DNA from: Labyrinthula sp. Ha
Lineage: Eukaryota; Sar; Bigyra; Labyrinthulida; Labyrinthulaceae
Reading direction: 5' to 3'
DNA: 64,000 bases
Assembly: GCA_015227615.1 (NCBI GenBank)
Contig: JAALGZ010000001.1
Location: 1,054,001 to 1,118,000, forward strand
Below, piece by piece: positions 20,929 to 32,906 of this stretch (position 1 is the stretch's first letter; every line of letters begins with the position of its first letter). Below the pieces are notes generated by a model. It did no database searches, was not told the origin of the DNA, and saw only the letters and a program-made list of their open reading frames with translations. The position numbers and the translations under genes were made by a program.

Positions 20929-22625
20929 TCAAACCTCAACCGCAAATTCGTTGTCATCAGCAACGTCTCCACTGTAAGTAACTAGATCAACCCCGTACTT
21001 CTTTCTTAATTTATCATTCAAGGCATATCTGCCATTCTTAATACCCCAATTTAAAATCTTTTCTATACCCTCTACTAATTTAGTTTGGTCAATTTTTGTA
21101 TAAAAATCTATTAAATCTTGCCTTAGTTGGTTTCTTTCCTCGACAAAATCATCTAGAGTTTGATTGTATCGTTTTTCTAGTTCAATATTTAACTTGGGAA
21201 GACCATTTCTTTGAGCCCATTCCCAAACTTTCTTCACTGACCCATCAGAGAACCTAATTGGGTCAAATTTCGTATAATAACCTTTCAAAGCTTTCTTAAC
21301 ATAATTTGGAAGCTCAATTAAGTTAATTTCTTGTTCATTAAATTCCTCGTCAGCATCTTCCCTAATAGGTGAACCTGGTTCAGATGGCACATCTCTACTC
21401 CATTTGGAGACGGAGTCTGGATCAACTCGTGCTTTTGATCTTGTCCGAGATCCTGGATTTTCCGAGTCCATTGTCATTCCGCCACGAAAAGAACCATAGA
21501 AGGAATCCGCAGAGGTCATTTGAGCTCCAGACACCTTGGCAGTAGGGGAAGCAGACATATCATGCAAGTTCTTACCATATTTTTTAAAAAGGCGATTGTT
21601 CAAGGCATCCATTCCTCGTGTCTCCGCATATTCCACAAGATCTTCAAAACCATTCTCATTCAGTCTCTGATCCAAACCCTCCGGGTCATAAATAAAAAAA
21701 AAACTTTCCAAATCAGCAACTAATCCTTCTTCGGGCCCTTGAGAATTAGATTTATGAGAGTTTACTTCCTCTTGCTCAGTTCGTGTATAAGATGGCAAAG
21801 CAGCACTGTTCGTCTTATTATTCTTGGACGAAGTTTTCATTAGTAGTTTATCACTACGATCATTTATCCTTGTTCGCAGCTAGGAATAAGAAATACATAT
21901 AAATAAAATACCTTCATAAGCATTAGTTCCTGCTGAGCGTTTCTCTCTTCTTCAAAAGCAGTCAAACTAGTGCCAAACTTGTCCTTTAACTTCATATCCA
22001 AGACTGCGATTCCCTGCGTGAGTCCCATATCAACAACTTCACCAAAACCAGTTTTAATTCTATCTTTATCAAACTTTTTATAATATTCAATTAATCTTGC
22101 GTGCAAAGATATTCTTTCTCTCTCATCAAAAACTCCGTTCTCAGGATCAATACCACTAACTATTCGCTGCTCTTGAAACCTGAAAGTATTTATTTTCTTC
22201 TTTGACTTAAAATGCCGTCCGTGAAATGCTGGCGGAACTATAGGTGGAAGCTCCCTATCAATAAAGAAACAAACTTAAAAATACTCCAAGGACTTTACCG
22301 CTCTTGATAACCTCTCACTAAGAATCCGTACATCCTCTGGATGAAACGTCTCATCTATTTTAGCCAAAAACTTTATATATGCTTGCATGGCTTCTCCAGT
22401 TGATAAATGATTCTTGCTTTTCCATGCGTTATATTTCCTATATGCCTTTATCTTAAACGGGGGTGGTTTTTTTATATCGTCTCTACACTTTCCAGCTGTA
22501 ACTTGTTTATATAGACCATAAAACTTAGCTCGTTGAGAATTTGTATAACTATTGTTATTCACATGTTCAACTGCTGCTTGAAACTTTTCAAATAAATCTG
22601 GGGAGATTAAATCTATGCTCTGCAT
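20929..22625 (-). CDS. Acyl-CoA-binding domain protein with four C-terminal 'KYG' helical repeats, three exons
   Basis: About 535-538 residues. Exon 1 runs from ATG 22625 to about 22312 or 22299, exon 2 from about 22254 or 22250 to 21912, exon 3 from 21879 to 20929. The second intron (21911-21880, GTATTT...CCTAG) is 32 nt and joins in frame. The first is 57 nt (GTTATC...GATAG) or 48 nt (GTAAAG...GGGAG); both keep frame. Residues 7-93 are an acyl-CoA-binding domain: FYGLYKQVTAGKC, then KYNAWKSK and GEAMQAYIKFL, the typical ACBP helices 2-4. Four copies of a roughly 50-60-residue repeat follow, of the form (F/Y)Yx(K/I)xDx(5-8)Gxxx(I/V)(V/L)x(W/Y)xxxxGxxxLNxxLxxKYGxxL. Similar KYG-ending repeats occur in flagellate and kinetoplastid cytoskeletal proteins. 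It probably binds long-chain acyl-CoA and a structural partner; the partner is unknown. The region between repeats 2 and 3 is low-complexity and Ser/Gly/Asp-rich. Confidence 0.8.
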
Positions 22626-23536
22626 CTTGTCTTTTTTTTTTGTTGATCGGGAATCGGGACACTCGCTTTAACGGCCAAGTACTTTTGTTTCACAGCGTAT
22701 TTAAGTATGGACAATTCGGCCACCGATATTTTCCCAGGCACTTTGCTGAAGAAAACAGGGGTAATATAAAAATATGCTGGATATCTGTCGTAAAATTCTA
22801 GTAGTAAGACTGACTTTTTTTAAAGTAGTGTAAAAGAAATATTATAGAAAATATACTCATTGTATTCTATCTTTGTTTTATACACTGCGTTTGTTTAACT
22901 TAAATCGATTGACTGATTCAATAGATAATATTTCAATATAAATACATAAAATATTGGGTTTGTAAGAGCAATCTAGAGAATAAACTAAAGAGATAACCAG
23001 CTGACGTAGATCTGATTAAGTCTAAGAGACCTCAGTATAGTTCGGACTCGTTCTTATAAAAGGTATTCCTAGTTAACATGATCTGTTTTTAATGCAGTTA
23101 ACATAACCAGGGTTTGAGTCCTTGTTCAGAGATACTTTGTAGAACCACTTGGCTCTTTATTAAATTACCATAAACTGAGTTTTAACCCAAGCAATTAGAT
23201 ATTGTTTCTTGGTTATACATACAAAGGTTTTCTAGCGGATCTACCACTTGAATGAACATAATAGCCTCTTTGAACTATATTATGTTCTCCGTTACGTTTT
23301 GTTGCCCTATCTAATGCTTTCCCGTATTTTTGTGTTCTATGTTTTTAATCTAGTGTTTTATAGGTTAGGAATTGGAAATTTTACTTTTTTTTATTTTTTT
23401 GGGCTCTTATTTTCATTCAACCCTTAATTTCACGCAATATAAATTATAAGTAAAGTTCCCTTTATGAGCATAACAGCACCTGAAATGTATAACTATTTTA
23501 TTACCATGTCCTAATAAAGTACAAATAAACACAATT

Positions 23537-23926
23537 TTGGTCTTAATCGGGCTAAGTCAATTTTCTGGGAGTAAGGTTATTCTAGAACCTCCGGAAGGTT
23601 TTTCAGTGAAAACCAGTCGAGGGCAGCAGCAACTATCTGCAGTTACCGTGAATGGTGCCCCAGTCACCTATGGTTCAACTGCTCTAGAATTGGAGCTACA
23701 CACACACCTTAAAAGACCCCTTATGAGCTTAAACCTAACCAGGAAGATAAAGTCATTGTAGCAACGAAAAATTAGTAACAGGCTATGGGTCAACGACTTG
23801 AGTACAGTGACACTTCCTGATGATGCTTTGTTTCTGGGTGATCCTTGCCACAGGATGCCAGGACTCGATAAATACAAAGGAGGAAACAATACTCTATGCA
23901 CCATAATAAATGAACTAAACGTCTAG
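23537..23926 (+). pseudogene. GC-richer broken coding-like block, unassigned
   Basis: About 390 bases keep one reading frame, which is broken, and stand out by GC content from their AT-rich surroundings. The encoded text has protein-like composition, with pieces such as VTVNGAPVTYGSTALELEL and DDALFLGDPCHRMPG. I cannot assign a family. It may be a remnant of a retroelement or of a captured or horizontally acquired gene; the weak hint of a retroelement comes only from the style of the text and from a nearby piece, ITINLLYVP, at about 24.08 kb. It has no recognisable ends. Confidence 0.3.
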
Positions 23927-25850
23927 TTGGAAATGTATTTCCAGCTTGTTGAATTAATCACTAGACAATTAACGACTAGTATCGCAATAGAGTAATGGAT
24001 ATAATTGTGCTGAGTCTCGTAGAGAATATGACGCGAGGTTCCCTAATTTGCGGTCATTGGAAAATCGATATTACAATAAACCTTCTCTATGTACCCAATT
24101 CTATCAGAAACATGAGAAATTCATGCAGACATAGGCAGAAACGAAAATGCGTGGAAAGACACCTTCTATCGTGGAAGATAAACCAGTAGTTTTTTAGTGG
24201 AGCAGTGGATTAGCTTTGTCACATCTTGACTGCACGATACCTCAAACAAAAGTAGGAAGTTTCGTCTGAAGTGGGGATTTTGACAAATCAAATACTAATG
24301 CCACATCGCCCCGAGCTTTATATTTAAAAGATGAAAAAACTGTTGCGGCATCTGCAGTATTTATTTCCTCATAATTACTCTTAAAAAAACATTTACATTC
24401 ATGGTATTTAGAGTTCAGTGAAGCGTGGCACAAGAAGTCAATAAAAAGAAAAAGCTTGTAATTAAAAATATAGCTTCTTATGTACCTAGTATTCATGTTC
24501 CTTGTTTGCTAGGAAAGTAGTGTTGGTTTGCTTTACTAAACAGAGTAGAACAATGCTGTGCTACCTCAAGAAATGATATATATATATTCAATTAAGCCGT
24601 TTATGAACTAGGTAAATTAGATTTTTAGGTTTTTCAGTATTGGTAAGTATATTGATCAACAGCTAAAAACTCCTTTTCTAGTTATATTTGAGTTAACCAG
24701 CAACGGTAACTTTGAGTTAAAGGATATATTCTTAGCTTGTAATGAAAAAAACCGGCCTTGAAACCAGTACCATGTCCAAGGCTAACTAGTGGACACAAGT
24801 AAATCGTTTAAACATTTCTTCCTCTTTTTATTTTAACTTATTGAGAGTCACTCTAATCTATTCAAAAAACTAGATATACTAATGTGTTATAAGATGAAAT
24901 AGCGTTGAGTTGAGTTTATCGTGTTTTTTACTCTAAACAGTTAAGCCCTGGTATGGTACTAATATATACCAATACCAAACTACTTCACAGTTTAACTATA
25001 TATTTATATATTTACTAGCATTGTTGGCTAGATCACATTAGTTGATATGGCTACCTTATTGAAAGCGGCCAACAGATTATGATGTCAGAATAGCATTGAA
25101 CTTAGTACTCGGAAAGATCTATATTGCTCTTGTACTCAAAGTATAAAATGTGAGCTCTATGCATGACATTTTAGTTTGGTACTTTTCAACTTCTTGCAGA
25201 TAGCGAATGAGTTCGTCTAAAAATAAATATATGTATATCAAAGTTTGATCCAATATTCCATGCATTTTCCTCAGCAATTAAATTTATAATCAAGGTAGCT
25301 TAGATTTGAGATATTTCGATGCTCCTTGCCAACCTTAATGGCTACATTCATTAATAATTTGCATATAATTAACATTCGCATTATCGAGTGACGTTCATAA
25401 TGTAACAGTTCACTCTTGGTTTCAAGTTACGTATGATTAATATCATTGAAAATCGTTATAGATTATTTAAGTAAAATAAACATCAGCTTTTCTTTACTTA
25501 TTAACAGTTTCTTGTTCCATACTTTTTTTCTTAAGAAATTCTATCGGTATCATGCCAAGATGAAATAGACTAATTTGAACAAAAACATTCCTTCGTTGTG
25601 AAATAATTGTGAATGAATAATAAAAAAGATAACCAGTGAGCTAAAGGAATATAAGTAACAGTATCTACAGCAGGACACATCTGGTGAATGAAAGCATTTG
25701 AAACTTTGTTTTGTGATAAACAGGTAGATTTTTGTACTCTATGTATTCTGTTAATTATATTAGGCTATAAATTTGGAGCTATGCTCTGGTTAATCTACTC
25801 TTATTAAATTCTATTGTGTTATTGTACTGAAATAAAAGATTTCTTGCATC

Positions 25851-28800
25851 TAGGGATGGGATTTGATAAAAATTTTCAATAATTATTTGATAATCATTTT
25901 GATTCTGATTATTTATAAAAGAATTTGCATTTTGATTGATTATAAATAAAAGAATTTTCATTTTGATTATCAAATAATAATCAATAATAAACCGGGCCAT
26001 ATGGCCTAAGTCCTAAAAACCCCATTTTAATTCAAAACCCAACTATAAATTGGACTGAGCCTTAAGTCTAACGTGTTCGAGGAAAGAAATAACTGGACAA
26101 AACTAATGAAATACATTATTATTGTATTATTCTTGTTCGTGACGATCTTTGTGGCAATAAATTGATCCTTGCTGTTACTCGATGAGGAGAGGGAGGGGTG
26201 TAGATGTGAGAATGGTCAACAAGAACCCCTTGTACAGGAAGTTTAACGTTTGTTTCGTACTTTTTAGTTTCTTTTCTAACCTCAATTTAAGGAGAACTAA
26301 GCTTTAACGTTCTGAACTCAGAGTTTCTGTGTAAATTTAATAGGTATTTTTAAGTTTTTTGCATGAAAACCACAAGAATCTTCACATTAATATCCCATCT
26401 TCACCGTAAGTAGTAAAACTAAAAAAGTGAAAGAGGGAGATAACCCTGAGGGAAAAGAACCCTACTTGACTACAATAAAATATTTTTTTAAATGTTAATT
26501 CTAACGTATTCATCTTTCTACTCCATTTGCTTCAGGCTCCGACACAACTCAGGATCTAGATAAAACTAACACTCCTTAATTTAAGTGTTAAAATTAACTA
26601 AATCTGTGATATTCTCAACTACTTCTATTTTTCAATAATGAAGAACTAAACATACCAAGGACACCGAGCACTCTAATGCTAAATCCTGATTCACATGTTG
26701 TCTTTCCTATTGACAGAGCTGCATTTATCTTTGGATAAGCACTTGCATGAAAAGTTGAATCCAAAACATCATCTATAATACCAAGACCTTCCATCTCTGC
26801 AACTTTATCATTGAAGATATCGTCATCAGCACTACCATACATGTTGACATCAAAGAATTCTTTAATTAAATCCGTGGTATAATTAAAAAGGTCTGCAGAG
26901 GAAAGAGGATATTTCTTTTTCAGCTCAGTATTTTCAACATTAGCAGCTTCACAGGGTTTTAAGAATATAACATTTTCTCTTTTTTGTGAACAAGTGTATC
27001 TTTACTTTTCTTTAGAAGATAATTAAGAATCTTAGCTCCAACGGCATCACCAAGGACACTTTCAAAATTCAACTCTAACATCTTTGCATGTGCTCCAGAA
27101 TATCTTTGATATAAAATATTTATTTATTTTAACCTATAGTGTTCCTTCTATGTTTTTATTACCTTTGTTATCTAACTGTTCGATCTTTTTCTGTGATATC
27201 TGCAGATACGGAGATATCTTACTCATTTCTTGGTTTCTGTTGGTTCTATTGGATTGACAGTAATGTAATATTGAGTTCATGTTAGTATTGGAGAAATATG
27301 AAAATATAAAAAAGTAGTAGATTTTTTAATTAAGTCAAACCTAGAGTTAGAATATATAAATACGACCGTTATAGACTATATATTTTCTTAAAATGATACC
27401 AAACACATTTTATAAAAGTAAGAGGAAGCTATTTAACTTGTAAAAACAAACATATCACCTTTTTTCATAAACACGTCAGAAAAACGACCACAATACGACT
27501 TTTTTCAAAAACTAAAAACGTAGATCTTCCTTAATTTATACTGATTTTCCCCATGTCAATTTATATGTGTTCTTAAGTATTTTATCATATGTAAAAGTTA
27601 AAAAAACATGTATTCTTAAACAAGAATTTGCAATTATATGATAGAGATTTGTATAATTAAAACCAATAAAAACTTTAAACTTTAAATTTTTCTTCTTTAA
27701 GTTACGGAAAATTGGTCCTAAATAGAGTTAGAGTCAAAGTTATTGATATTTGTCCCATTATAAGTTTAGTTTTGGCAATTTTAAAGCTGAGTTTGGAGTA
27801 AAGTTAAATTAACCGAAATAACTATTGCTGAGATTAATAGAGAATTTCTAGAAGTTCCCTCGAGAAAAACTCGGAGGTACCCTAAATAATCAATACCTAT
27901 GGGTGACTACCATTTCTAGGGATGCTTTGTTACTTGGTATCACCCATTCGGGAATATTTGATAGTTAAGAGTATCCTTTTCAGAGTTTCTGAGATCTTGG
28001 AAATAGGATACATTGTTAGGAAGTCTATACAGAATATTCCAATTCTCAAACAAAGTTGTTTCTAGGCCCAAATTCCCCCGTATTTTCGACTGTTAAGGTC
28101 TGTTTGGTCTCTAGACGAGTATTTTTCGAGGTATTAAACGGATTGAAGTGGAGAAAAACAGCATTTTAGCCCAATATCAACTTTTCTTTAAAAAAACATT
28201 AAAAATATCCTAAAACGCAAAATTAAAGGTTACAAGCCGTTTTTTTAGTTTTTTTTCAGGCTGCCTAGTATAAAAATTTAAAGGATTATAGCAAAACCGA
28301 GTGATTTCGTATTTTCAGATGTGCAATTTTTCAACATTTGACTTTTCTGAGTGAAGTTTAGCTCAGTTACAGTTAACTAGAGAAAAAATATCCTGAGAAA
28401 AAATTTGAGAAGTTAGGCATTGTCCATTCTTAGGGTCTGAGAAGAATCAGATCATCTATAGAGTTATTGTTCATGATGGTATGTTTGAATGTATGTTTTT
28501 TTAGAGATCTGTAAACTTAGTGAAAAGGACCCTTAAAATTAGCTTTTTTTAGGGTTTAAAGTACTCATCCTTATCAAATGACTTGACAAAACATATGGAT
28601 GGAAAGGTTTTTTTAATATGAAACACATTGTGGGTGACAATATTATATTTGAGGAAGATTTCATGACAAAAACTAAGAAATACTATATGCTTTATTTCCA
28701 GTAATCGTGGTTTTTTTATACTTTATATTGTTTTAATCCTCCAAATTTTTATGTGAGTAAATACCAGGTTAATTTTTCAATATGTTTAGAGCTTTGTAGA

Positions 28801-29611
28801 AGCATTGAAGAGGTATTGTTGATTTTATGGCCATTATACTGCATTTTTGAAAAATCGTGCATAAAGTTTTCAACACCACGTAATAACAAAAAGAATAAAA
28901 CACTATTATTTTCCATTAGGACTAATTTTAATACAAAGGTTAACCTTGACAGTTCACAGAGGTAGTGTAACCTTTTTCTTCATTGTTTTCTGATCGATAT
29001 AAAATGGATGTGCCATATTTTGGTGGTATTTTGCGTTCTATATAAATTTGTTCTTTTTAAATGCTATATTGTATTATAAAAGTACTGAGATATTTGAAAG
29101 AGCTTCCCGAATATGTATTTAGGTTTTAATGAAACAAATTTGCAGCCGAGTTAGATGGATTTCATTGTCTGCAGTCATCATCCGTTTCGCTGTTGCTAAA
29201 GCACTACTGTATATTGTTCTTAACATTTTCAAAATCAATTGAATGTTAAAGAAATATAGTTTACAAACAGAGAGCTTTCCAATGATGTAAAATAAGTCTC
29301 TTAACTTCTAGTCCTTGCTTAGTTGTGTTTAATATCTTGCCTGCCCTTGTAGGAGGGTTCTCTGAATTTAACGGAATTATTATGGAATTTCATTAAGGAG
29401 TGGCGGAATGACTAAATTATCAAGACTTATCAATAATCAAACGTATCAATAAATCAATTATTTTTTGGCCATGTGGCCCAATTTATTATTGATTATAAAA
29501 GATAATCAATAATTAATCAAAATATTTTTAAATTATCAGAATCAATCAATAAGAAAAATATTGCAAAATCTTTTATTGATAAATTATCAATAAATCAAAT
29601 CCGACCCCTAC
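25851..29611 (+). mobile_element. Non-autonomous hAT-like element, 3.76 kb, with 8-bp target duplication
   Basis: The left end is TAGGGATGGGATTTGAT and the reverse complement of the right end is TAGGGGTCGGATTTGAT (15 of 17 identical). The eight bases before the left end (25843-25850) and after the right end (29612-29619) are both CTTGCATC, a perfect 8-bp duplication as made by hAT transposases. The subterminal sequences match the shorter copies in this window (a left-type end like that near 32.9 kb, a right-type end like that near 33.4 kb), and GGCCATATGGCC lies inside the left end. No hAT transposase frame is visible. The interior holds a decayed RGS-like gene on the minus strand and a long T-rich, featureless part. 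The intact duplication suggests a fairly recent insertion. Confidence 0.75.
26615..27110 (-). pseudogene. Decayed RGS-domain-like gene fragment inside the hAT-like element
   Basis: Two adjacent minus-strand frames read as successive parts of a regulator of G-protein signalling domain. The upstream part (about 27105-26970) gives FESVLGDAVGAKILNYLLKK, like the first RGS helices (FexLLxDpxGxxxFxxFLK). The downstream part gives ENVIFLKPCEAANVENTELK, like the RGS core ENIxFWxxCExYK, and continues to DIFNDKVAEMEGLGI and VLDSTFHASAYPKI, resembling the last helices. A frame change between the two parts, near 26970, and the tryptophan replaced by Leu indicate a pseudogene. I see no beginning or end of a full gene. 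It was probably picked up by the transposon. Confidence 0.45.
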
Positions 29612-29619
29612 TTGCATCT
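29430..29619. repeat. Right terminal region and target duplication of the 3.76-kb hAT-like element
   Basis: This AT-rich subterminal block is full of TTATC/GATAA motifs and ends in ATCAAATCCGACCCCTA, followed by the duplication CTTGCATC. It contains CCCAATTTATTATTGAT, also present in the copy near 33.28 kb, which shows they belong to one family. Confidence 0.7.
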
Positions 29620-29748
29620 AATGAAATATTTGTCATTTCTCAATTAGTTAATGACGTCATTAGAGTTTCCTTATCTTCTCTGAAATTCCCCAAAAACTGG
29701 GTGAAACTTGGTTAAGAAAACGCAGTTTGGACACGCCCAAAAACAAGA

Positions 29749-32181
29749 ATGAAGTCTTCAAAAGGGATTTCTCTATGCATCATTCTCACAATTTCTCTTC
29801 CTTTTTTATTCATATTCAGGAACTATTCTTCAAAGTATTCTTTATCATCAAAATTGAACTTTAATTCAAGACCAAATTCTTTTTGTTCAGGTCAAACTCC
29901 TCCTGTACCAAGACTCACATTAACTTCAACATATAACTGCATAGAAACAGAAGAGAAACATAATTTCGAGCGACATAATTTTATGAATTTTATCGAAACA
30001 AAGAGATTACTTGAATATATACACATCGGCTCAGAGATACAAATTCTTATGCTGATTGATACGTCCTGTTTTGTATCTTTTCTAAACACATCATTTGAAG
30101 ATACTCAAGATCTACCTGAATCGTTAAAGTCCTCAATATATATTCTTGATATTGCAATCGAACATCAAATAAAATATGTTTTAAAGCCATATCTTGACTC
30201 AGAAATTACTTCTTTATCAACTCTCTCATCCGGGCAGCCTGTTGTTTTTAAACCTTTTCCATTTTTTTATTTTGCTCCTTGGGCGAAAGAATCTTCTTTA
30301 GAATTAATAACAGAAATTTGTTTGTTAGAAAATTTAACGGATACTCCAGAAGCTGTTGGTTTCAACCTGTTAGAAACTGACCGTTTAAAATCTCTAAGAG
30401 CAGTTAAGAAAGAAAGTCTACAAGAAAACCAAGAAAGTTTTTCTAAATTTGCTTCAAACGAAGTGGACAAAGCTTCAGGAGAGTATGGAAAATATAAGAA
30501 ATGGTACACGAACACTGGATATACTATGGATAACTTGCTGAACTTTCACGAGCTTAAATCTGTACGTATGACTGATATCGATACACTCAATGTTTTCTCA
30601 AGGATCTTTATCCCAAAACTTACGGAGAAGCAAAATGATGAGATTAACTATACAAATCTATATAGTGGAAAAGTTTGCTTTAACCAAATATTCCCCACTT
30701 TAAGTGCTGTGCCCAAAAGCTCATCATTCGATTTGAAGACTTTGTCCCTGCAGAAGTTAGATTATATAGTCTCGGCAACTCTAAATAGCTTGACCAGACT
30801 TGGGGAATGCAGCTCAGAGCGACATTTTAATGTATTTACAAGGAAAATCGTATCTATGCTTGATGTTACTTACTATAAACCAAAGGAAAGGGTTGAAACT
30901 GGTTTAAATGCATCATATCAGTTTTTCTATAGAACACACAAGTTGACACATCGCACACTGAAAACAATGCGTCACATGGATAGCTCCTTATCTAATATAG
31001 GTGTTAACTTTTTTGTTTTCTTTACACATCAGGCTCCCACTGAGTCTGAAGATAGGGAAGAAGCAGACAGATTGAAATTGGAAAACGCGACAAAATTCTT
31101 AAAGAAGCATGTTTCAAGCTTTATAACTCTGGAACAAAGTAAGCTTATAGACATCTTGCCCTTTGAGGCACTTAAATTATATACAATAGCTGCAAAAGTT
31201 AGAGGTGGGTTGATGTACACACGTACTATAGATGGGAATGTTTATTTTGACAGATCTCTGAAAGATTACAGAATATTTTGGCTCTGGTGTCAACTAACTT
31301 CTGCACCAATTCTAGCACAGTTTTATCTGGAACACTTAAAAAACCCCGAAGAGAAAAAGTTTTTATGGTTAATGGACTACGATGTTACCTTTACTGGTCC
31401 TTCAGATCACTTAATTAAAAAGACTGATCATTTGGATGCAGACCTACTTGCTGTTTCCCAAGAGTATTTTGAGTACCGAATGGATGTAATTCTGAGAAGA
31501 GAATCTGGGGACAGTTTTTCTGGTTGGATGTGGTGGCTGTTATCAGATATATGGGGTCTCTCACGTCTAAAACAAAATCTGTATACAACCTTAACCTCAA
31601 TCATTCCAAACACTCTATCTCAAAAACTAAGCAACTTAGTATCCTTTGAAACATTTTTGAATCCTGCCGATCTTAACTATATGAACTCGAGTAAACCTGA
31701 AGGCAATATGCCTTTTATACCTCACCAGTTTAAAGAAAAGCCTAATTTAAAAAGTAGAACTTATTTTACGAAACTGAAGAGTCGAAACAGTTATGCATCA
31801 GTATTAAGACTGAGTCCACGAATGGTGAAACTGGCACTTGATGCCATACTTACACCTACAAATTGGGGAATAGACGAAACCTTCTATAGAACTTTATGTG
31901 AACAAGATCCTAACTGTTCTTATGTTCCGGTTCAAACTATTTTATTAGATGATGAGTATTTAAAGAAACAAGGATTGAACATGAGTAACTACCCTGGAAA
32001 ACATTACGGTAAAAAAAGTATGGCAGCTGCAAAACATACATTTGAAGTAAGGAAGAGAGATGACCCAAAATTTCCATATTTTCAACGTTTGTTAGCACAG
32101 AATCAGACACGGTCACAATTATGGCATGCTGTCAAGTCTCAAGATATATTCCCACAAGAGTACTGGTTCCAAGCTTCTTGA
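29749..32181 (+). CDS. Type II membrane protein, probable Golgi glycosyltransferase (family not named)
   Basis: 810 residues, no intron, start at ATG 29749. Residues 7-23 form a hydrophobic signal anchor (ISLCIILTISLPFLFIF) after a short positive tail, then a Ser/Asn-rich stem; this is the plan of Golgi glycosyltransferases. Near residues 540-550 the sequence WLMDYDVTFTG resembles the acidic metal-binding motif of GT-A enzymes in algae and protists (WxxEYDVDFTG type), followed by SGWMWWLLS and, further on, NWGIDETFYRTLCEQ. About 500 residues precede the motif and I cannot assign them to a domain. The sugar donor and acceptor cannot be read. It is 3 kb upstream of, and on the same strand as, the GT64-type gene, but separated from it by repeats. 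Confidence 0.55.
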   Translation: MKSSKGISLCIILTISLPFLFIFRNYSSKYSLSSKLNFNSRPNSFCSGQTPPVPRLTLTSTYNCIETEEKHNFERHNFMNFIETKRLLEYIHIGSEIQILMLIDTSCFVSFLNTSFEDTQDLPESLKSSIYILDIAIEHQIKYVLKPYLDSEITSLSTLSSGQPVVFKPFPFFYFAPWAKESSLELITEICLLENLTDTPEAVGFNLLETDRLKSLRAVKKESLQENQESFSKFASNEVDKASGEYGKYKKWYTNTGYTMDNLLNFHELKSVRMTDIDTLNVFSRIFIPKLTEKQNDEINYTNLYSGKVCFNQIFPTLSAVPKSSSFDLKTLSLQKLDYIVSATLNSLTRLGECSSERHFNVFTRKIVSMLDVTYYKPKERVETGLNASYQFFYRTHKLTHRTLKTMRHMDSSLSNIGVNFFVFFTHQAPTESEDREEADRLKLENATKFLKKHVSSFITLEQSKLIDILPFEALKLYTIAAKVRGGLMYTRTIDGNVYFDRSLKDYRIFWLWCQLTSAPILAQFYLEHLKNPEEKKFLWLMDYDVTFTGPSDHLIKKTDHLDADLLAVSQEYFEYRMDVILRRESGDSFSGWMWWLLSDIWGLSRLKQNLYTTLTSIIPNTLSQKLSNLVSFETFLNPADLNYMNSSKPEGNMPFIPHQFKEKPNLKSRTYFTKLKSRNSYASVLRLSPRMVKLALDAILTPTNWGIDETFYRTLCEQDPNCSYVPVQTILLDDEYLKKQGLNMSNYPGKHYGKKSMAAAKHTFEVRKRDDPKFPYFQRLLAQNQTRSQLWHAVKSQDIFPQEYWFQAS

Positions 32182-32906
32182 CGTTAGTTTATATCCTATT
32201 TGTTATCTAAGGCTACATTTGAATGGACAGCTCAGCACTTTTATTACTTTTGTAAGGTTGCATTTTGCATTAAGAGTGAATGGTTTCATGACGATCATGA
32301 ATGCTCTCTTAGGAAAAATCAAGATGTAAAGATCGTATTCTTGGGAAAAATATCCGCATCTACACGTCACTTTATGTAGGAGACATGTTGCTCACAAATA
32401 CTTTTATAATTATAATAGTCTGTATTAACCAATAACCATAAATATCTTTGCGTATTGAATTTCTCCTGTTTTGCTGATAAACTTGTTTTTTTGGAAATCT
32501 ACTAGACTTGGCTATTAATATATTCTACAGTAATCACGTCTAGATTTGGGTTGGGAAGCCTGAACCTAGTTAGATTCTACAATGGCGCTTAAGAATCATG
32601 AAACAGAATAGTGCCTATGCTAGTTCTCTGGTGCTCGACTATCCTCTAGATCTCAACTAGACTACTTGTTTTTACACTTGGAGAAAATTTTCAAGGAACT
32701 TGTGCTTGGGTATATTTGGGTAGTCTACACTGGGTTTAGAAGTGAAAGTGTACTCCATTTAATACCAGTAAGATCAAGTGATAAAGATATTCCTAACCAG
32801 AGTGAGTATCATACTCATGGGTATTTTGAGTGGATAAGTAGAGAGATCAGGCCAATGTTCTTGGCTATGACTAAGTTGTGCGACAGACTTCTTCCATTTT
32901 CAAGTT

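Larger units (their letters stand above)
22626..29748. other. Gene-poor region with fossils
   Basis: Outside the broken coding-like patch (23,537-23,926) and the hAT-like element (25,851-29,611), I see no supported gene. 22.8-23.5 and 24.2-25.8 kb are AT-rich and featureless. The part between 29,620 and 29,748 is the upstream region of the glycosyltransferase-like gene. Confidence 0.6.

Noticed and set aside
23995-24189. A piece reading ITINLLYVP that recalls the LYVP motif downstream of the protease in Ty1/copia elements
   Set aside because: One short motif without protease, integrase or terminal repeats is not enough to call a copia element. It is mentioned only as a weak hint.
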